The position numbers and the translations under genes were made by a program. This document shows positions 1-10,521 of a DNA stretch of 64,000 bases, one piece after another. This DNA comes from Nematostella vectensis (Eukaryota; Cnidaria; Anthozoa; Actiniaria; Edwardsiidae). How positions within the stretch are numbered: the stretch's first letter is position 1; every line of letters starts with the position of its first letter. The notes below the pieces were generated by a model. The model ran no database searches and had not been told where the DNA came from. It saw only the letters and a list, made by a program, of their open reading frames with translations. The DNA is taken from contig NC_064038.1 of assembly GCF_932526225.1 (NCBI RefSeq), forward strand, positions 4,154,001 to 4,218,000, read 5' to 3'.

Positions 1-1
1 C

Positions 2-211
2 TACCAAAAGTCCAATAAATGGGATGCAGCTAAGGACATTCTGCTTTTGGAGTCTAGGCAAAAATCTCTAGAGCACCACGAAAGAGAGAAGAGAAAATAT
101 GTGAAGCGAAATGAGGAATGGTGGAATAGCAAAATTTTAGACTCAAGGAAAAGAAGAAGGAACACAGAATCAAATTATACTGCAACTACGAGTAACACTC
201 TGGATGAATAA
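2..211 (+). CDS. C-terminal end of an unrecognised basic protein (partial)
   Basis: An open frame enters from the left edge and ends at TAA (209-211), giving 69 residues. It is rich in Lys, Arg and Glu, with a predicted helical stretch around EREKRKYVKRNEEWW, a basic RKRRR patch and a Ser/Thr/Asn-rich tail. The composition resembles the tail of a DNA-binding or Myb/SANT-like protein, but no diagnostic motif is present, so no function is assigned. It converges with the minus-strand chromodomain gene, whose stop is 190 bp downstream. The ATTAAA- and AATAAA-like AT-rich stretch between them probably holds the polyadenylation signals of both genes. Confidence 0.5.
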   Translation, partial: YQKSNKWDAAKDILLLESRQKSLEHHEREKRKYVKRNEEWWNSKILDSRKRRRNTESNYTATTSNTLDE

Positions 212-400
212 ACATTATAAGTAGCAATAACAATGCTATTAATAACAACAGTACAATAAATTGTCATGTAAATAATTTTAAAACTATTCAACATTTCCTT
301 GGTGATGTTATAACAATTTCTTTGTATATACATATATTATTCTATTGAGTCATATATTATTAAATCCTATGAATGATAAAAAAATATATTATAAAAAAAA

Positions 401-1361
401 TCAAACAAACAAATTGTGCTGATCACAAGCTTTCCTATTTAAAGTTATAACTATTTTTTCTACAGGAGATGTTGGGCTCTTTTCTAATTTCCCACATGAC
501 ACTATGTAGTAAGCTTTTGTGTATGAAAGGACAGTTTTGATTTTGATGGGGAAATCCACTGTAATTCCTTGTCCATGTTCATCCAGGCAGTAATACCAAT
601 ACACTGGAAGGCCAAATCTTTTGAAATCAGATTTCTCATAAAACATAGACTTCTTGTCAGCAGCTAATTTACCACAGCCCTTAAATATGTATCTTACTAT
701 GTCATGATCAATACGGATTTCGGTGCTATGTACAGCTTTTACTGCCTTGGATTTCAAGATGCTTGTAATCCCCTCCAAAAACAAAGCTGATGCATTTTCT
801 AGTCTTTCAGGTGTTATTACAGGGAATAGGTAAGATCTGAAAGTTCAAAATACATCAAAAGATCAGAAGCTATGACTTCCGGAATTTTTTATTAATAATA
901 TTTTTTTAAAAAAATCATTATTGAGGAGTTATTTCAGAATATTCACCTAATCAAAGCTTCTGTTAAATGATTCGCTGGCTCCCAAGTACTAGTCCAAATC
1001 GGCCAATTTTTCCACTTCACTAGGTACTCTTTATCCCCCTGTATCGAAACAAAATACAAAAATACAGCAATCAATGGAAATTCGGTGTACAATTCCTTTT
1101 GAAATCAAACCAAAAATGTGAGTTTCCAATTTATATTTTAACAAAATTGGGATTCTACTCAAATAAAAAGGTTTGCTCTAGCAAACTATCACTTACGTTT
1201 CTGGAGGTAATTCGCTGACTTATTATCCTTTCCACATCATATACCTTTGATCCACTTTTATACTTTCGTTTTCTTTGAAAATCGAAATTAAAATCGGCAG
1301 ATGAAACATTATTCAGTGCTTTATAATCAATTCTTCTTGATCTCTGTCTTCCCTCCGCCAT
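401..1361 (-). CDS. Chromodomain protein, 230 aa, three exons
   Basis: Three minus-strand exons join in frame: 1361-1197, 1038-947 and 836-401. Both introns have GT-AG ends (donors gtaagt and gtgaat). The product begins MAEGRQRSRRIDYK. Residues about 40-86 form a chromodomain: VYDVERIISQR in exon 1, then YLVKWKNWP and the TSTWEP element in exon 2, so the three aromatic-cage positions (Tyr, Trp, Trp) are present. Chromodomains of the HP1/Polycomb type bind methylated histone H3 tails, so a nuclear chromatin role is likely. The C-terminal 145 residues (exon 3) match no domain I recognise, and there is no chromoshadow or SET signature. The start codon sits in a CAAAATGGCGG context resembling a YY1 site. 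Confidence 0.85.
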
Positions 1362-1387
1362 TTTGTTTTGGGTGAGCTGATATTCCG

Positions 1388-1399
1388 ACGCATGCGCAG
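1388..1399. promoter_or_regulatory. NRF1-like palindrome upstream of the chromodomain gene
   Basis: The sequence GCATGCGCA lies about 30 bp upstream of the minus-strand start codon at 1361. It matches the core of the NRF1/alpha-Pal element typical of TATA-less housekeeping promoters. No TATA box is seen. The functional role is inferred. Confidence 0.45.
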
Positions 1400-1463
1400 T
1401 AATGCCTAAATGAGACCGCTGTCAAAAAATACCGCCTGAACAAAATGTCCCTGATTTTTGGTA

Positions 1464-1906
1464 ATGTCATGTGTTTTTTGTGCATTGAGCACTTCACCGA
1501 CCCAAGAGTGCTACATTGTCTACACTCCTTTTGTAAGCAGACGCATGGAGGAAGAAGTCATGTGTTTTTTGTGCATTGAGCACTTCACCGACCCAAGAGT
1601 GCTGCATTGTCTACGCTCCTTTTGTGAGCAGACGCATGGAGGATGAAGTCACGTGTTCCTTGTGCATTGAGCACTTCACAGACCCAAGAGTGCTGCATTG
1701 TCTACGCTCCTTTTGTGAGCAGACGCATGGAGGATGAAGTCACGTGTTCCTTGTGCATTGAGCACTTCACAGACCCAAGAGTGCTGCATTGTCTACGCTC
1801 CTTTTGTGAGCAGACGCATGGAGGATGAAGTCACGTGTTCCTTGTGCATTAAGCACTTCACAGACCCAAGAGTGTTGCATTCTCTACACTCCTTTTGTCG
1901 ACACTG
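1464..1906 (+). repeat. 91-bp tandem repeat of a RING-finger gene fragment, 5 copies
   Basis: Five copies start near 1481, 1572, 1663, 1754 and 1845, exactly 91 bp apart. Each encodes MEDEVTCSLCIEHFTDPRVL or a close variant, the first zinc-ligand part of a TRIM-type RING finger. The last copy continues into SFCRHCL, the next RING ligands, and then loses similarity. Because 91 is not divisible by 3, successive copies fall in different frames and cannot form a multi-RING protein. This looks like a decayed TRIM first exon whose 5' coding part was amplified. The LINE lies about 100 bp downstream. Confidence 0.8.
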
Positions 1907-2002
1907 CCTACGGCCCTCAGGGTGGTATGCAGCTAAAAGCCCCACTTTTTCTTTAAAGTAAACAGAGGATAACAGGGATAACTCTGGAACCCTACCAGCG
2001 GG

Positions 2003-5000
2003 ATGGCTGGTCCATTCGAAGCTCCGCTTGAAATTTTGTTTTTAGCCCTTCTTTTAAGTTCTAAATTGGACTTTGACAGTCCCGAAAACTTTTTAATACA
2101 CCCAGGACTGATTTATCAACAATATGTAGGCCAAGAAGCATTTTTAACCTCGTTTTCTGGAAGAATAAGAGTAAATGGTCGGCCTGGCTCCGCCATCTTG
2201 GATTCTCCTCCAACACGTGCAAGACTACTATGTGGTCTCCTTCTCCTCTGTGGAGACATTAGCCTTAATCCAGGACCAGCTTGGAAATATCCATGTGGCC
2301 TATGCAAGAAGCCTGTGAAGTCAAACCAACGTGGTCTTCAATGTGACTCGTGTAACATTTGGAACCATGCGAAATGTATGGACATTAGCATACCATCGTA
2401 CGAGTCCTTGGCAAATTCGTCCTGCCTATGGCTTTGCCCCAAGTGTGACGCTTCCAATTTCTCTGAGACTCTGTTAAGCGCTTCAACATTGGAGCTCTCA
2501 AACTCCTTCAATTTTCTTCCAAGTCAAACTTCGTCCCCAGTTGCTAAAACTACACCAAGAAATTCCTCTACGAGTTCTGTGTTGGAACATGCTTGCAAGA
2601 GCTCACGACCACGCCATAAACAAGGCCTGAAGGTATTTAACATCAACTTCCAGAGCCTAAAGAATAAGAACTGTGAATTTCAAGCTTTCCTAGCAACTGA
2701 GAGTCCAGATATAGTAATTGGAACTGAGACCTGGTTGAATCCCAGTGTTAAAACCTGTGAATTCTTCCCTTCTAATTACTCAGTATTTCGGAAGGATAGA
2801 CCGGATGGATATGGGGGAGTTCTATTAGCATTCAAGGATCTCAGCTGTCATGAGCTTTACAAACTTAACTCAGACTGCGAAACAGTTTGGATTAAAGTCT
2901 CTATTAACAGAAGGAAACATGTATATATTGGAGCTTTTTACAACCCTGACAGTTCTTGCGAGGCACTTGATGAGTTAGACCGCTCCCTTTCAAAACTACA
3001 GAGGAAGTCTGGAAATTCAGTTATATATCTCGGAGGTGATTTCAACCTTGGAGGAGACATATGCTGGGAAACAAACACCATTGCAAGAGGAAGCCGTCAC
3101 GTCACAGCTTGCGAGAAGCTACTGGAGATGTGCAGCATTTATAGTTTGGAGCAAGTGGTAGATAAGCCTACCCGTGGTGATAAGATCCTTGACCTGCTCT
3201 TTACAACAAATAGCACCCTTGTTGACTCAGTACATGTCAAACCTGCAATGGGAGACCATGGATGTGTGGAGATACAAACCTTAGTTACACCAAAGCTGGC
3301 ACGCCCGATCAGGAGGAAGATCTTTCTGTATTCAAAAGGGAACTTTGTTGACATGAAAAGGGACCTACTAGAGTTTAGCTCTGTTTATTTCACAAACTTC
3401 ACTGTTCGATCATTGCAGGAAAACTGGGACATGTTAAAAGGAAAACTTTCTTCTCTTATGGAGGAATATATCCCTGCTAAAATGTCCTCAAGTAGGTACA
3501 ATCTCCCTTGGTTTACTCACAATCTAAACAAACTCAAAAGAAAAGTCCAAAGATTGTATAACACCCAGAAACGTACAGGTTTGGAAAGTGACAAAAGGAA
3601 ATTTAGACAAACTCGGAAAGCCTATAGATATAAGCTAAATAAATCATATGGAGATTATATAAATAATTTGCTAGGGTCCTCTCAAAGAGAACAACCTAAG
3701 AAATTTTGGAGATTTGTGAAATCAAAAAGGCAAGATAACATGGGTATTAACCTACTTCATAACCAGCATAATATTGCTGTTTCAAATAGCCTAGACAAAG
3801 CAAATGTCCTCAATGGTTATTTTTTCTCTATTTTTACTAAAGAGGAATCTAGTACAGCACCAAGCTTAAATCCAAATTCATCAAGCCAAGAAATGGGTAA
3901 AATCATAGTCACCTCAAATGGTGTTCAGAAGCTTTTGAATTCACTTGATTCAAATAAGGCTGGGGGGCCTGATAAATTGCCAACTCGTATTTTAAAGGAA
4001 TTATCCCAAGAGTTGGCACCCCTATATACACAACTTTTCCAACAGTCCTTAGATCAGGGAAAATTACCCATGGACTGGAAAATTGCCAATGTAGTGCCAA
4101 TTTTTAAAAAAGGTAAAAGATCATCACCAAATAACTATCGACCCGTTTCCCTTACATCTGTTACTTGCAAAATCTTGGAGCATGTAATATGCCACCATGT
4201 TTGGCAACATTTGGAGCAGCATGGCATACTTAGCGATTTTCAACATGGTTTCCGTAAAAGGAGGAACAGTGAAACACAATTAATTATAACATGCCATGAC
4301 TTGGTAAGCCCCATAAATCAAGGGAAACGGGTTGATGCTTTTATCTTAGATTTTTCAAAGGCCTTTGACCGAGTGCCGCATAGACGACTTCTTTACAAAT
4401 TAAGCTATTATGGCATCAGGGGTAGCTTGCTGACCTGGATGGAAGATTTCCTCACCCAGAGATCACAGTGTGTAACACTAGAGGGTGCAACATCCAGTCA
4501 ATGCTCTGTTACCTCTGGTGTACCACAGTTTTAGGACCACTTTTGTTCCTGCTTTTTGTAAATGATCTCCCTCTAAATATCTCGTCAACTATTAGGCTTT
4601 TTGCAGATGACTGCCTTTTATATCGCACTATTGATGGCTCAAATGACAGCCTAGCTTTACAAAACGATCTTGATGCTCTAAATAGATGGGAGAGGGATTG
4701 GCAAATGGCCTTTAATGTGGAGAAATGCCACACTATGTGCTTCTCCACAAGCAGAGCGAAAATTCCAGACCATCCCTATATACTTAACAACAGGATTCTA
4801 GAGAGGGTTTACCATCACTCCTATCTAGGAGTACTACTCTCAGGGGATTTAAAATGGGATAAACACATCGCACAAATTACATCTAGTGCAAATCAGACCC
4901 TTGGGGTCATTAGAAGAAATTTTAGAACAGCCTCGGTAGACTGCAAGTCTAAACTCTATTGCAGTCTAGTTAGACCGAAGCTTGAATATGCAAACTCTGT

Positions 5001-5430
5001 CTGGTACCGGCATCTCCAAAAGGATAAACACCGCCTTGATATGGTGCAGAGGACTGCAGCCAGAGTTTGCTATAATAATTATTTGAGGGAGCCAGGGGTC
5101 GTAACAAACATGCTAAGAGAGCTGGAGTGGCCATCCCTTGAGGGCAGACGGACTCTCTCTCAAATGTCCATGTTCCATCAGGTTGTTTATGGAACTGTGG
5201 ACATTGAGGGAGAGCCCTTCTTGGTTCCGATGGACCGGCCTTCACGGAATGGCAACTCCAAGCGCTTCCATAGAACACATTCCAAGTGCAACCAGCATGC
5301 AAATAGCTTTTTCCCGTGGTCTATAAATTTTTGGAACAATTTACCAGGTTCAATTACCAACATAAAAGAAAAGGGCAAATTCAAAGAGAAGCTTCAGCAG
5401 CATTTAATTGATAATGGCCAGTGGTTCTAG
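2003..5430 (+). pseudogene. LINE polyprotein (2A-like / PHD / endonuclease / RT), frameshifted
   Basis: The first open segment (2003-4534, 843 codons) has a Leu-rich N-terminus with a 2A-like motif, a Cys4-His-Cys3-like PHD finger (about 2288-2450; CGLCKK, CDSCNIWNHAKC, CPKC), then an EEP endonuclease (GTETWL, GGDFNLGGD, MGDHG; about 2635-3290) and the first half of an RT with DFSKAFDRVPH. The frame breaks at about 4528, inside the conserved SGVPQ-G-x-VLGP segment, where about 7 nt appear to be missing. RT continues in another frame to 5430 with catalytic FADD at 4600-4611. Apart from this lesion the frame is well preserved, which suggests recent inactivation. Confidence 0.85.
2255..2278 (+). 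other. 2A-like ribosome-skipping motif in the LINE N-terminus
   Basis: The residues GDISLNPGP (85-92 are DISLNPGP) follow a Leu/Cys-rich stretch just before the PHD finger. The consensus for 2A peptides is D-V/I-E-x-N-P-G-P, with skipping between the last Gly and Pro. Here the Glu is replaced by Ser, which may lower activity. N-terminal 2A-like sequences are known in CR1-type LINEs of other marine invertebrates, so this reads as a lineage feature. Activity is not shown by sequence. Confidence 0.6.
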
Positions 5431-5630
5431 TATTCAAGTTATAAATTAATTAAGCTAAATTATTTAATTGAATTACTTTATTGAAAATTATTTTATAAAT
5501 TTATTTTACAAATTATGAATATATTGTATAAGTTATGTAAATTATTCCAGATCTGTATATTTTTACCTTGTATTTATTTATACTGATGTGATACCGACAT
5601 GGTTTTATCAGTTAATAAAGTAGAAGTAGA

Positions 5631-7638
5631 AGAGTATTTTGGTAGTGTGCAACGGTTGTGTTTACAGCGAAAGTTGGTTTTATACTTCAGTCTGCGCACA
5701 AAGGAAGATATATATAGTTCTTTATTGTATAAAATTTCTCTAAATGTATTTTCTTTCGTAAAATGTCTGTTCTTTTATTTCTGGATTTCTGTCAGAGCTA
5801 TTGACCATCTGCGCTCAAAGAAGAAGAAAACAGAAATAGAGATGGTAAAGAAACCAATTTTCTTAGTTAATTGATTTTTACCACAACTTTTCCAAAAGCA
5901 ACTTATAGGATGTGTTTAATACTAGTTGGAGCAAAAAGACATCCTTGAGAACATGAAGGGAGGGGCTCTCTTAGACAGTTAGACTGCAATACTGCCCTTT
6001 TCCTACAACACAGATAAACACCCTGAAACTAATACTTTACTATCTATGTACCTTTAGGGAAATTGAACGCCAGGCACTGTAAGTAAACTGTAAAAGAACA
6101 TCTTTAAAAAAATACTCTCAACTTGAGAAAGACAACAAGAAGCCATCTGAATTAACATTAAAACTGATCAAAGAATCTAAGAAACATTTACTGAGCAAAC
6201 CCACATGCTTTTTAGTGACATTGGTTCTCCATCCAATAAAAGGATATGCAACAAGGAACATCTGGATTTTTCAATGCTTTCCAAATAAATTATGACTGCA
6301 TAAAATCCAGTCAACTTAAATCAGCTATTACTTTGTAATGTGCATGAAGTATCTTAACCTATATTATAAACTAAAGTATCTTAAACTAAAACATCCAGAC
6401 CTTATCATCTGAATCAATAAAAGCAATATGCTTTTTACACCATTCACCATTCAATAAGAAAAGCCTCAAAACAAGGAGCCAAAAAAAATTCTATAAAGAT
6501 CAGAAGATACAGCTTCAACATATAACAACGTTTTTATTAACAACAGCACTTTTAAGTGCAGCACAACCAAAGCCCCATTCTTCCAGGCATTTAAAAACAT
6601 CTAAGACGCCAAAGATCCAGTTAATCAAGACACTGACTTTCTACAAGATTGTCTCTTTCAAAGCTAGTACACACCACTTAGGTGCAGGACTTGGCTCTAT
6701 GTTAACAAAACTTTCCAACAAAACTAATTTTTAAATCATATTTGAAAATCTTATCATGGCTACATTTGACTACAATTGTTTTTTCATGTGATTTAATGTG
6801 GATATTGATAACTTAGTTATTAATACATATGAATCTAGACTGACTGTGGAGTACTTGCACATGGGTTCCGGTAGTCACGCATAACATTAGAGACTCCAGT
6901 AATTGCCTGCTGTGTTAGCTCAGGCTGACGTCACAATGGGCTCATGTTTTAAGCATAACATTAGAGACTTCGGTAATTGCCTGCTGTGTTAGCTCAGGCT
7001 GAAGTGGGCTCACGTTTAAAGCTTTATAAACCATTACTCAACCAGATTGCAGGACAAGCATGTCTTGCAACCAACATCAGAATGCTTCCATATTCTATGC
7101 AAGAGTTAATTACTGAGAGCCAAGGCAATAACCAATATACATCCCAAGGCCGCAGGCCAAAGGATGTTTAAGCTTATCGCCGAAGGCTTTAGGTAATTAA
7201 CTGACCTATTACAGATTGACAAAGGTTTCCACGCAAAAATGTGTCTCAGAATCTTAATCTTTGAAATTGCATATATATCGAAAAGTTATTTCTTCTGCAA
7301 TTTCTACGGCGATTAAAAAGGAAAATTATTTTAATAATTGTTAAAACAATCAACCACAATCAACGGCATGTGCTAAATAGTCACAAAAACTATTTTCATC
7401 CTTGAAAACAAAGGCCTTGGTATCTTAATTGTACCAAATACAAAGAAGAGTATTCCCTTCATGGCCAGTTTATGACATTTCACAATGTTATATACAATTA
7501 CCTTTATAGGGGGTAGTCGATAGCTGTTCTTTATTTGTAGGGTATAACAATCATACAATAAGCAAGTGATTTCCTTTACAAAAGTAGCGTTTGAATGAGA
7601 TTTGTTTCACCCTTTAGTTTGCATAACGCTCATATTTT
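5631..7638. other. AT-rich spacer without a supported gene
   Basis: Only short open frames without recognisable motifs or codon bias occur here. A 74-bp direct duplication lies at 6881-7028 (entered separately). Nothing else was recognised. Confidence 0.5.
6881..7028. repeat. 74-bp tandem duplication
   Basis: Two adjacent copies begin ATAACATTAGAGACT at 6881 and 6955 and share the segment GTAATTGCCTGCTGTGTTAG. The second copy lacks several bases of the first around 6929-6936. No function is apparent. Confidence 0.7.
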
Positions 7639-7900
7639 TTTCTGAGATGGAGAGCGACGAAGACATGTCCGAACTGACAGAGAATATGTTTTCGCAAGCC
7701 GATTAGTTTCTTTTGGATTTTGATCTTGTCGGAATGATCCTTGGAACAACAAGCCATGATATTAGGAGGACGATTCTAAGTGAAGAAGTTGAGAAGAGAA
7801 AGGACGACAGGATTCCGGAGAACACGAAAACGGTGTGGGCTGTTAGTACTTAGTAAGAGCGGGCAGAAGAAAGGAATTAGAACCAGAGCTGTGGCAGGAT
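7639..7900 (+). pseudogene. Possible relic of a Crypton/DUF3504-like coding region
   Basis: A start-like ATGGAGAGCGACGAAGAC is followed by a stop after 16 codons. Farther on, a frame reads RIPENTKTVWAVST and then, past two stops, ERAEERN. That pattern weakly recalls the N-terminal segment of DUF3504/QRICH1-type proteins (Crypton-derived). It is short, contains stops and could be chance. A run of 20 C residues (7948-7967) follows. Confidence 0.2.
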
Positions 7901-8479
7901 CAGATAGTTTCCTAAGTTTCCCCACTCTTCCCTGCTGAATATCAACTCCCCCCCCCCCCCCCCCCCCGGCTCTTAGCTACTGGCTTATTAATGAGGTTTG
8001 TAGGTGAAATAAAGCCCTACAGAAAACAATGGAAACTGCGTCAATCATGTAATAACTCTAGTTATTTACCCACCCACCCACTCCAGTAGGCAGTTGTATT
8101 TATTTTTTGGAAAGTAATTACTATTGTAAATTTTATTGTCACATAAAGAAGATTTTGATTATTATTATAATCTATGTACTTATATGTTTTGTAATACAGT
8201 GAATATTATAAGATTGTATACATTGTAAATAATATGGTTGTGTAATAACGAACTGCTGGAACACATCCCTGTGTACATCTTTTCTTACATGCAGGAAAAG
8301 GAGGTCTGTACTATGGAGTCGATAATCATGTTCTTGCATAAATGTGCAAAAATTATGATTAGTCAGTGACAACACATTGCACATGCTTAGAAATGTTAGA
8401 ATTCAAAAGGGCGGGGTTTTCTTTTGCGTGTGTAGGAGCTTGCAATATTTCTAAGATTCCCTAACTATTTCCTGAACAG

Positions 8480-9712
8480 AAAGATGCTCTGAAGGAAGTG
8501 TTATTTGGGAAAGTGTGTATGCTTGTTAGCCCACGGGTATATATTTTTTGCTGCCCCGATTACCACCAACGTTGTGTTGTCTCTAGTTTCAACCCCTACA
8601 ATAACCCTTACTGTGACCGCTTCAAAAGCAAAGTCTTGAATTTATCAAATAACATATTTACAATCAAGAGAAGCCCGGAGAAGCAAAACATCCGCTTTGG
8701 GGAACAGTATTTGGTTAGGAATACATCGGTAGAATCAACATTCAAAGAAATTATTGATGAGATACAACAAGAAAAAGAGCGGCCGGAACATACACTGATT
8801 ATTTGTCAAACTAGAAAACAGTGTGTTCTGCTAAATCAAGCCTAGGCAATGTCTTCTATGTTGATGGCATTCCCAACCAATGAAAAAGGGTGATTGAAAT
8901 GTATCGTGCAGGGACTCCAGATTCTGTAAAAAACACATCTTGGAAAACATTGCTTATCCTGATGGCCACATTTGGGTTATCACATGCACTATTGAATTCT
9001 TCATGAGCAAACTGCCAAGGAGTTAACAGGATTGGCTTTTTGGTCCCTCAAAAAAAATTGAGAGTTATATGCAGGAATGTGGCCGGGCTTGAAGGGATGG
9101 TGCACCAAGTACATGTATAGTCCTGCACAATGGACTTCTTGGTGCCCACTGCAGTGATGACATCAAACAGTACATTTCAGCAGACAATCAATCCAGGAGA
9201 AGTGGTATTTATCTAAACTTTCCTGGGAAATTTACATCCACTGTCAAAGGTCACCACTACTGTGATGTTCTTGTTCTCAAGAACTCTGTCTCACCTCAAC
9301 TGTTGACCCTGATGTATGCTATGACACTGTACGAAGAGTGGGAAGTGAAGCCAAGGATGTTCTTAAGGGGAAGCTGGTGAAGTATCTGAAATCTCTCATT
9401 GTTGACAATTCATCTAGTGCAGCAGCAACATCAAGCCTACTGCAGGAGTTTACTGGTTTCCAAATTCAACAAGTATTGAATAACTGTGACAAGATCAAGT
9501 TTCAAGAGCATGTAGAAGGGTTGGTTGAGGTGTGGCGTAAGGGACATAGCAAAGCAGTTCTACTGGCAATACATGAGACATTTGGAGATATTGAACCCAG
9601 TGAACTTGAACGTGTTAGGGGTTATGAGGAGGATGATCGGGATTTTGAGCAGGATTGGGTATATTTAATGGATGACTCTGAATTACATGCTCCTGTTTTT
9701 GTCGGACAGTGA
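8480..9712 (+). pseudogene. Degenerate RecQ-like DNA helicase
   Basis: Fragments in shifting frames recall a RecQ-family helicase. EQKDALKEVLFGK opens it. After a gap come SPEKQNIRFGEQYLV and ERPEHTLIICQTRKQC, the start of the second RecA-like lobe. From about 8846 the frame changes: VIEMYRAGTPDSVK, then ESYMQECGRA with a TGA where the motif VI Gly should be (about 9100), then RDGAPSTCIVLHNG. A final open stretch, 9338-9712, encodes an acidic C-terminal tail (124 codons). At least two internal stops and several frameshifts rule out a working helicase. Motifs I and II (Walker A/B) are absent. It may derive from a multicopy or transposon-linked RecQ family. Confidence 0.65.
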
Positions 9713-10521
9713 ACTGCTTAATATAGATGTCCATATGAAGCAAATAGTGCTGCATGTTTTGTACTACAAATTTGCCAAAATGATGGGTGTCGGATTGTTA
9801 TGATAATGGCAGGACTGGTTAAACTTCCTCGCTGCTGCAAAAAACATCACTTTGTGTGTGCCGATATGCAGGGCATTTCCCGAGCAGTTTTGATAAGGAA
9901 TTACATGTACTTACGATTAGAGCAGAGACCTAAGTTTAAATTTTGGTGTCGTACGCGCGACGGCCATCTTGGATCCATCTTCGAAGTAGAAGCCCCTGAA
10001 CATAGTTGGTAACTATGCCCTGAATGAATAAATGGTGATTTCCATTAGCAATTGGTAAGAAGAAAAGCCGTCCTCTTCTCACAGAGAACCTGAATACGTA
10101 ACAAATGGCCAAAAAACTGCAAATCTACCACTCAAAACGACGCCCAATGCCTCGTCCCTGGCGCGCCTCTTTTCACCTTCACTTCTGTGTAGCATTTCGT
10201 TCACGTGACACTTGGGCCGATTTTGCTACGAACCACAGGAGGACCAAATAGTCAAAATCCGAAAAAAAGCCCGGATGTCCCATAAAAAGCACACCGTCAA
10301 TAGGCGGTGTACTAAAAATTAAGGAAGAAAAAATGTAATTTTTAAAAAGGTAAAAGATCCTGCCAGATCCTTGCCGCTTTGATACAAAAATATCGATCTA
10401 AGGACGAATAAACATATTTATGAGATTTTGGTCTGCCTGTGTTTTAGGGAAAGGCGTACCGTGTCAGCGGTGCGTCGAGCAAGACATGCGCTGTTCGGCA
10501 CTTCGAAACACGACAGCAAGC
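9713..10521. other. Spacer upstream of RBM8A
   Basis: No supported coding region. It presumably contains the RBM8A promoter and 5' UTR; no TATA box stands out. GC-richer DNA at 9945-9975 and 10430-10500 may mark the CpG-containing promoter. Confidence 0.4.

Larger units (their letters stand above)
2003..5625 (+). mobile_element. CR1/L2-type non-LTR retrotransposon, near full length
   Basis: A LINE with a single long coding region (PHD-type zinc finger, apurinic-like endonuclease, reverse transcriptase), an AT-rich 3' UTR and a short 3' tail of GTAGAA-type units at about 5610-5630 instead of poly(A). A microsatellite-like 3' tail and this domain order fit the CR1/L2/Jockey group; a clade call needs a phylogeny. 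The true 5' end and target-site duplication were not found. It lies between the RING-repeat relic and gene-poor DNA, in the plus orientation. Confidence 0.85.

Noticed and set aside
1458-1961. Multi-RING protein
   Set aside because: The 91-bp period shifts the frame at each copy and no copy has the complete set of zinc ligands.
5599-5874. 91-codon open frame after the LINE
   Set aside because: It overlaps the LINE 3' tail, is Lys/Phe-rich from AT-rich DNA, and shows no motif.
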